Shown in pieces: positions 4,549 to 6,426 of a DNA stretch of 6,426 bases; within the stretch, counting starts at the first letter, position 1; each line of letters starts with the position of its first letter. Source of the DNA: Xanthobacteraceae bacterium (GTDB taxonomy: Bacteria; Pseudomonadota; Alphaproteobacteria; Rhizobiales; Xanthobacteraceae); the NCBI GenBank assembly GCA_030039105.1, contig JASHQO010000409.1:1-6426 (forward strand). The letters are read 5' to 3'. A model generated the notes under the pieces. The model saw only the letters and a program-made list of their open reading frames with translations. It made no database searches and had not been told where the DNA came from. A program made the translations under genes and the position numbers.

Positions 4549-6129
4549 GTGAGTACATCTCGGGTCAGTCCGACCGACTTACGCGGCATGATCGGCGACG
4601 GCGGCGAGCTCGCGCTCGTCGACGTCCGCGAGGAGTTGATTTTCTCGCAGCGTCATCTGCTGCTGGCACGCGCGATCCCGTTGAGCCGGTTCGAGTTGAG
4701 GTTCGCCCAGCTTGTGCCGCGCCGCAGCACCCGCATCGTGCTGTGCGACGATAACGATGGCCTTGCCGAGCGTGCCGCGGCAATCCTGCGGCGCAACGGA
4801 TATACCGACGTCGCCATCCTCGATGGCGGGGTCGATGCCTGGGTGGCGGCAGGCTTCGAAGTGTTCTCCGGCGTCAATGTGCCGAGCAAGGCGTTCGGCG
4901 AGTATATCGAGCATGAGCGCGGCACGCCGAACATTTCGGCGGTGGAACTCGAGCGGCTGTTACGCGAAAAGGCCGACATCGTCGTGCTCGACAGCCGTCC
5001 GTTCGACGAATATTCCCGGGTGTCGATTCCGAGCGGCGTCAACGTGCCGGGCGCCGAACTGGTGCTGCGCGCCCGCGAGATCGCCCCGTCGCCAGACACC
5101 CTGATCGTCGTCAACTGCGCCGGCCGCACCCGCAGCATCATCGGTGCGCAGTCGCTGATCGATGCCGGCGTGCCAAACAAGGTGGTAGCGCTGCGTAACG
5201 GCACCATGGGCTGGAGCCTTGCCGGTTTTTCTTGCGACAGCGGCAAAGATCGGCGCGCCCCGGATGTTTCGTCCAAGACGCTCGACTGGGCGCGTGGCGC
5301 CGCACGCGATGTGGCACAACGCTTTGGCGTCGAACGTGTCGATCGGGAGACACTGGACGCCTGGCGCGAGGATGCGACGCGCACGCTTTACATCTTCGAC
5401 GTCCGCGATCCCGCCGAATATGCCGCCGGCCATGTCGCCGGCGCGATCTCGGCGCCGGGCGGGCAGTTGGTGCAGGCCACCGACCAGCATGTCGGCACGC
5501 TCGGCGCACGCATCGTGCTGGTCGACGACGCCGAGGTGCGCGCGGCGATGACCGGATCGTGGCTGCGCCAGATGGGCTGGAGCGACGTCTTTGTGCTGGT
5601 CGAGGCAGGCACCGAGATTGGCCGTCCCGAAGCAACGGTGCTCGATGGTGAGACACAGGCCGGTTCGTTCATCGACTGCGCGACGCTCAGCACGCTGCTG
5701 TCGCGCAATGCCGCGACCGCTGTCGATCTGTCGTCGAGCCGCGACTATCTTACGGGCCACATTCCCGGCGCGTGGTTTGCGATCCGCACCCGGCTCGGGC
5801 GCGCATTCGAGACGATTCCGGCGAGCGGCGGCACGCTGGTACTCACCTCGGAGGACGGCACGCTGGCGCGGCTGGCGACCGCCGAGGCCGCTGCGCTGGT
5901 CGAGATTCCGGTATGCGCCCTGGCGGGCGGCAACACCGCCTGGCAAGCGGCTGGGTATCCGCTGACGGCCGAGCCGAAAAAGATGGCCGATGAGGCTGTC
6001 GATCAGTGGCGCAAGCCCTACGAGCGCTCAGGCGACACCAAGGCGGCGATGAACGAGTACCTGGCATGGGAAATTGATCTGCTGCCGCGCGTCAGGCGCG
6101 ACGGATCGCTCAAATTCTCGGGCCACTGA
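4549..6129 (+). CDS. Four-domain rhodanese-like sulfurtransferase
   Basis: This 526-residue cytoplasmic protein is built of four tandem rhodanese-homology domains. Domain 1 (about 1-107) has VDVREE and active-loop Cys66 in IVLCDDNDG. Domain 2 (about 127-228) has LDSRPFDEY and Cys190 in VVNCAGRTRS, the best-preserved loop. Domain 3 (about 262-352) has FDVRDPAEYAAGHVAGAI but Val325 where Cys is expected (IVLVDDAE). Domain 4 (about 374-474) has VDLSSSRDYLTGHIPGAW but Thr433 at the Cys position (LVLTSEDG). Each of the four ends in a GGxxAW-like or related turn. Domains 1 and 2 could thus carry a persulfide and transfer sulfur, while 3 and 4 are probably structural or binding. The C-terminal tail EYLAWEIDLLPRVRRDG follows the last domain. 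The start is GTG 4549, nine bases after the cupin stop. It has no good ribosome-binding site, so translational coupling is likely. The next in-frame ATG (4588) would cut the conserved SPTDL start of domain 1. Sulfur donor and acceptor are unknown. Confidence 0.92.
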   Translation: MSTSRVSPTDLRGMIGDGGELALVDVREELIFSQRHLLLARAIPLSRFELRFAQLVPRRSTRIVLCDDNDGLAERAAAILRRNGYTDVAILDGGVDAWVAAGFEVFSGVNVPSKAFGEYIEHERGTPNISAVELERLLREKADIVVLDSRPFDEYSRVSIPSGVNVPGAELVLRAREIAPSPDTLIVVNCAGRTRSIIGAQSLIDAGVPNKVVALRNGTMGWSLAGFSCDSGKDRRAPDVSSKTLDWARGAARDVAQRFGVERVDRETLDAWREDATRTLYIFDVRDPAEYAAGHVAGAISAPGGQLVQATDQHVGTLGARIVLVDDAEVRAAMTGSWLRQMGWSDVFVLVEAGTEIGRPEATVLDGETQAGSFIDCATLSTLLSRNAATAVDLSSSRDYLTGHIPGAWFAIRTRLGRAFETIPASGGTLVLTSEDGTLARLATAEAAALVEIPVCALAGGNTAWQAAGYPLTAEPKKMADEAVDQWRKPYERSGDTKAAMNEYLAWEIDLLPRVRRDGSLKFSGH

Positions 6130-6131
6130 GT

Positions 6132-6426
6132 TTATTGCGCCACTTCGAGCAAGATCTCGCAGAGCCGCTCCGGTACGTCGACCATGACATCGTGGCCGCT
6201 CGGCACCTCATAGGTGCGCCACGACGGATCGGATCGCACCTCGCTCAGCGCCCGGTCAAATCTCGGATTAACGTAACTGCCGGCGCGGACATAGCTCTTG
6301 CGTGGGATGCGGTCGCGGGCGCCGCTGAGCGTGATCTTGTCGGTGAAGGTCGCGAGCGGCTGCCCGACGCATAAGCGATCGACCCAGGCCCGATCGGCGG
6401 GGTTGACCCCGAAAGCTTCGGCCGAT
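6132..6426 (-). CDS. Alpha/beta hydrolase, C-terminal part (5' end outside window)
   Basis: The minus strand is open from the window edge to TAA at 6132-6134, giving the last 97 residues of a protein that starts outside the window. It resembles the C-terminal end of SABP2/esterase-type alpha/beta hydrolases (typically 230-260 residues). DRAWVDRLCVGQPLATF is typical of the lid-to-core region. The strand IPRKSYVRAG follows, where the enzyme's last core strands lie. DPSWRTYEVPSGHDVMVDVPERL then carries the catalytic His in GHDVMVD, followed by the closing helix LCEILLEVA. The nucleophile Ser and its elbow would lie outside the window. The substrate cannot be told; ester hydrolysis is a family-level inference. 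The gene converges on the rhodanese gene with only 2 bp between stops, so there is no room for a separate terminator between them. Confidence 0.78.
   Translation of the reverse strand, partial: SAEAFGVNPADRAWVDRLCVGQPLATFTDKITLSGARDRIPRKSYVRAGSYVNPRFDRALSEVRSDPSWRTYEVPSGHDVMVDVPERLCEILLEVAQ

Noticed and set aside
4960..5946. 328-residue open frame on the minus strand inside the rhodanese gene (and a 243-residue one at 4653-5384)
   Set aside because: Antisense shadow of a GC-rich coding gene; the translation is Arg/Ala-rich without recognisable domains, while the plus strand encodes four clear rhodanese domains.
6135..6374. 79-residue plus-strand open frame at the window end
   Set aside because: The opposite strand encodes the catalytic His region of an alpha/beta hydrolase, so this frame is its shadow.

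Overview
The window is high-GC DNA (roughly 64% by eye) from an alphaproteobacterium. It is most likely in the Hyphomicrobiales, near Bradyrhizobium, Rhodopseudomonas or Pseudolabrys. The evidence is a RegB/RegA-type redox two-component pair with near-family-consensus sequence, an alphaproteobacterial MmcB-type repair protein, and codon use that is strongly GC at third positions. No tRNA, rRNA, CRISPR array, insertion sequence or phage gene was seen. The window looks like ordinary, densely packed chromosome.

Layout. (1) Bases 1-685, plus strand: the 3' part of mtnA (methylthioribose-1-phosphate isomerase, methionine salvage). (2) About 792-1277, plus: mmcB, a small PD-(D/E)XK nuclease-like DNA repair protein, with a degenerate LexA-like direct repeat upstream. 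(3) 1287-1760, minus: a cysteine-rich single-domain response regulator, converging on mmcB with 9 bp between the stops. (4) 1761-1925: an AT-richer regulatory stretch carrying repeated CTTAGCT motifs. (5) 1926-2480 and 2552-3892, minus: regA and regB, transcribed regB then regA, with the lone receiver gene further downstream on the same strand. (6) 3893-3999: the divergent promoter region, which contains a strong GC palindrome. (7) 4000-4539 and 4549-6129, plus: a two-gene operon of a thiol-dioxygenase-like cupin and a four-domain rhodanese protein. (8) 6132-6426, minus: the C-terminal end of an alpha/beta hydrolase, converging on the rhodanese gene with 2 bp between the stops.

How the genes may work together. 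RegB is a membrane histidine kinase of the family that senses the quinone pool and thiol redox state. RegA is its DNA-binding partner. Both keep the family's key residues, including RegB Cys257 and the quinone-loop motif GGLENPF. Downstream lies a receiver-only protein that could act as a phosphate sink, branch or output of the same pathway (inference). Divergent from regB is a sulfur-related pair, a cupin with the three-His ligand pattern of thiol dioxygenases and a protein with four tandem rhodanese domains. Only the first two rhodanese domains keep a catalytic Cys. A shared intergenic region between a redox regulator and a thiol/persulfide module suggests, but does not prove, that sulfur handling here is under redox control.

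The least ordinary parts are the cupin plus quadruple-rhodanese operon and the Cys-rich lone receiver. The remaining genes are recognisable members of known families.
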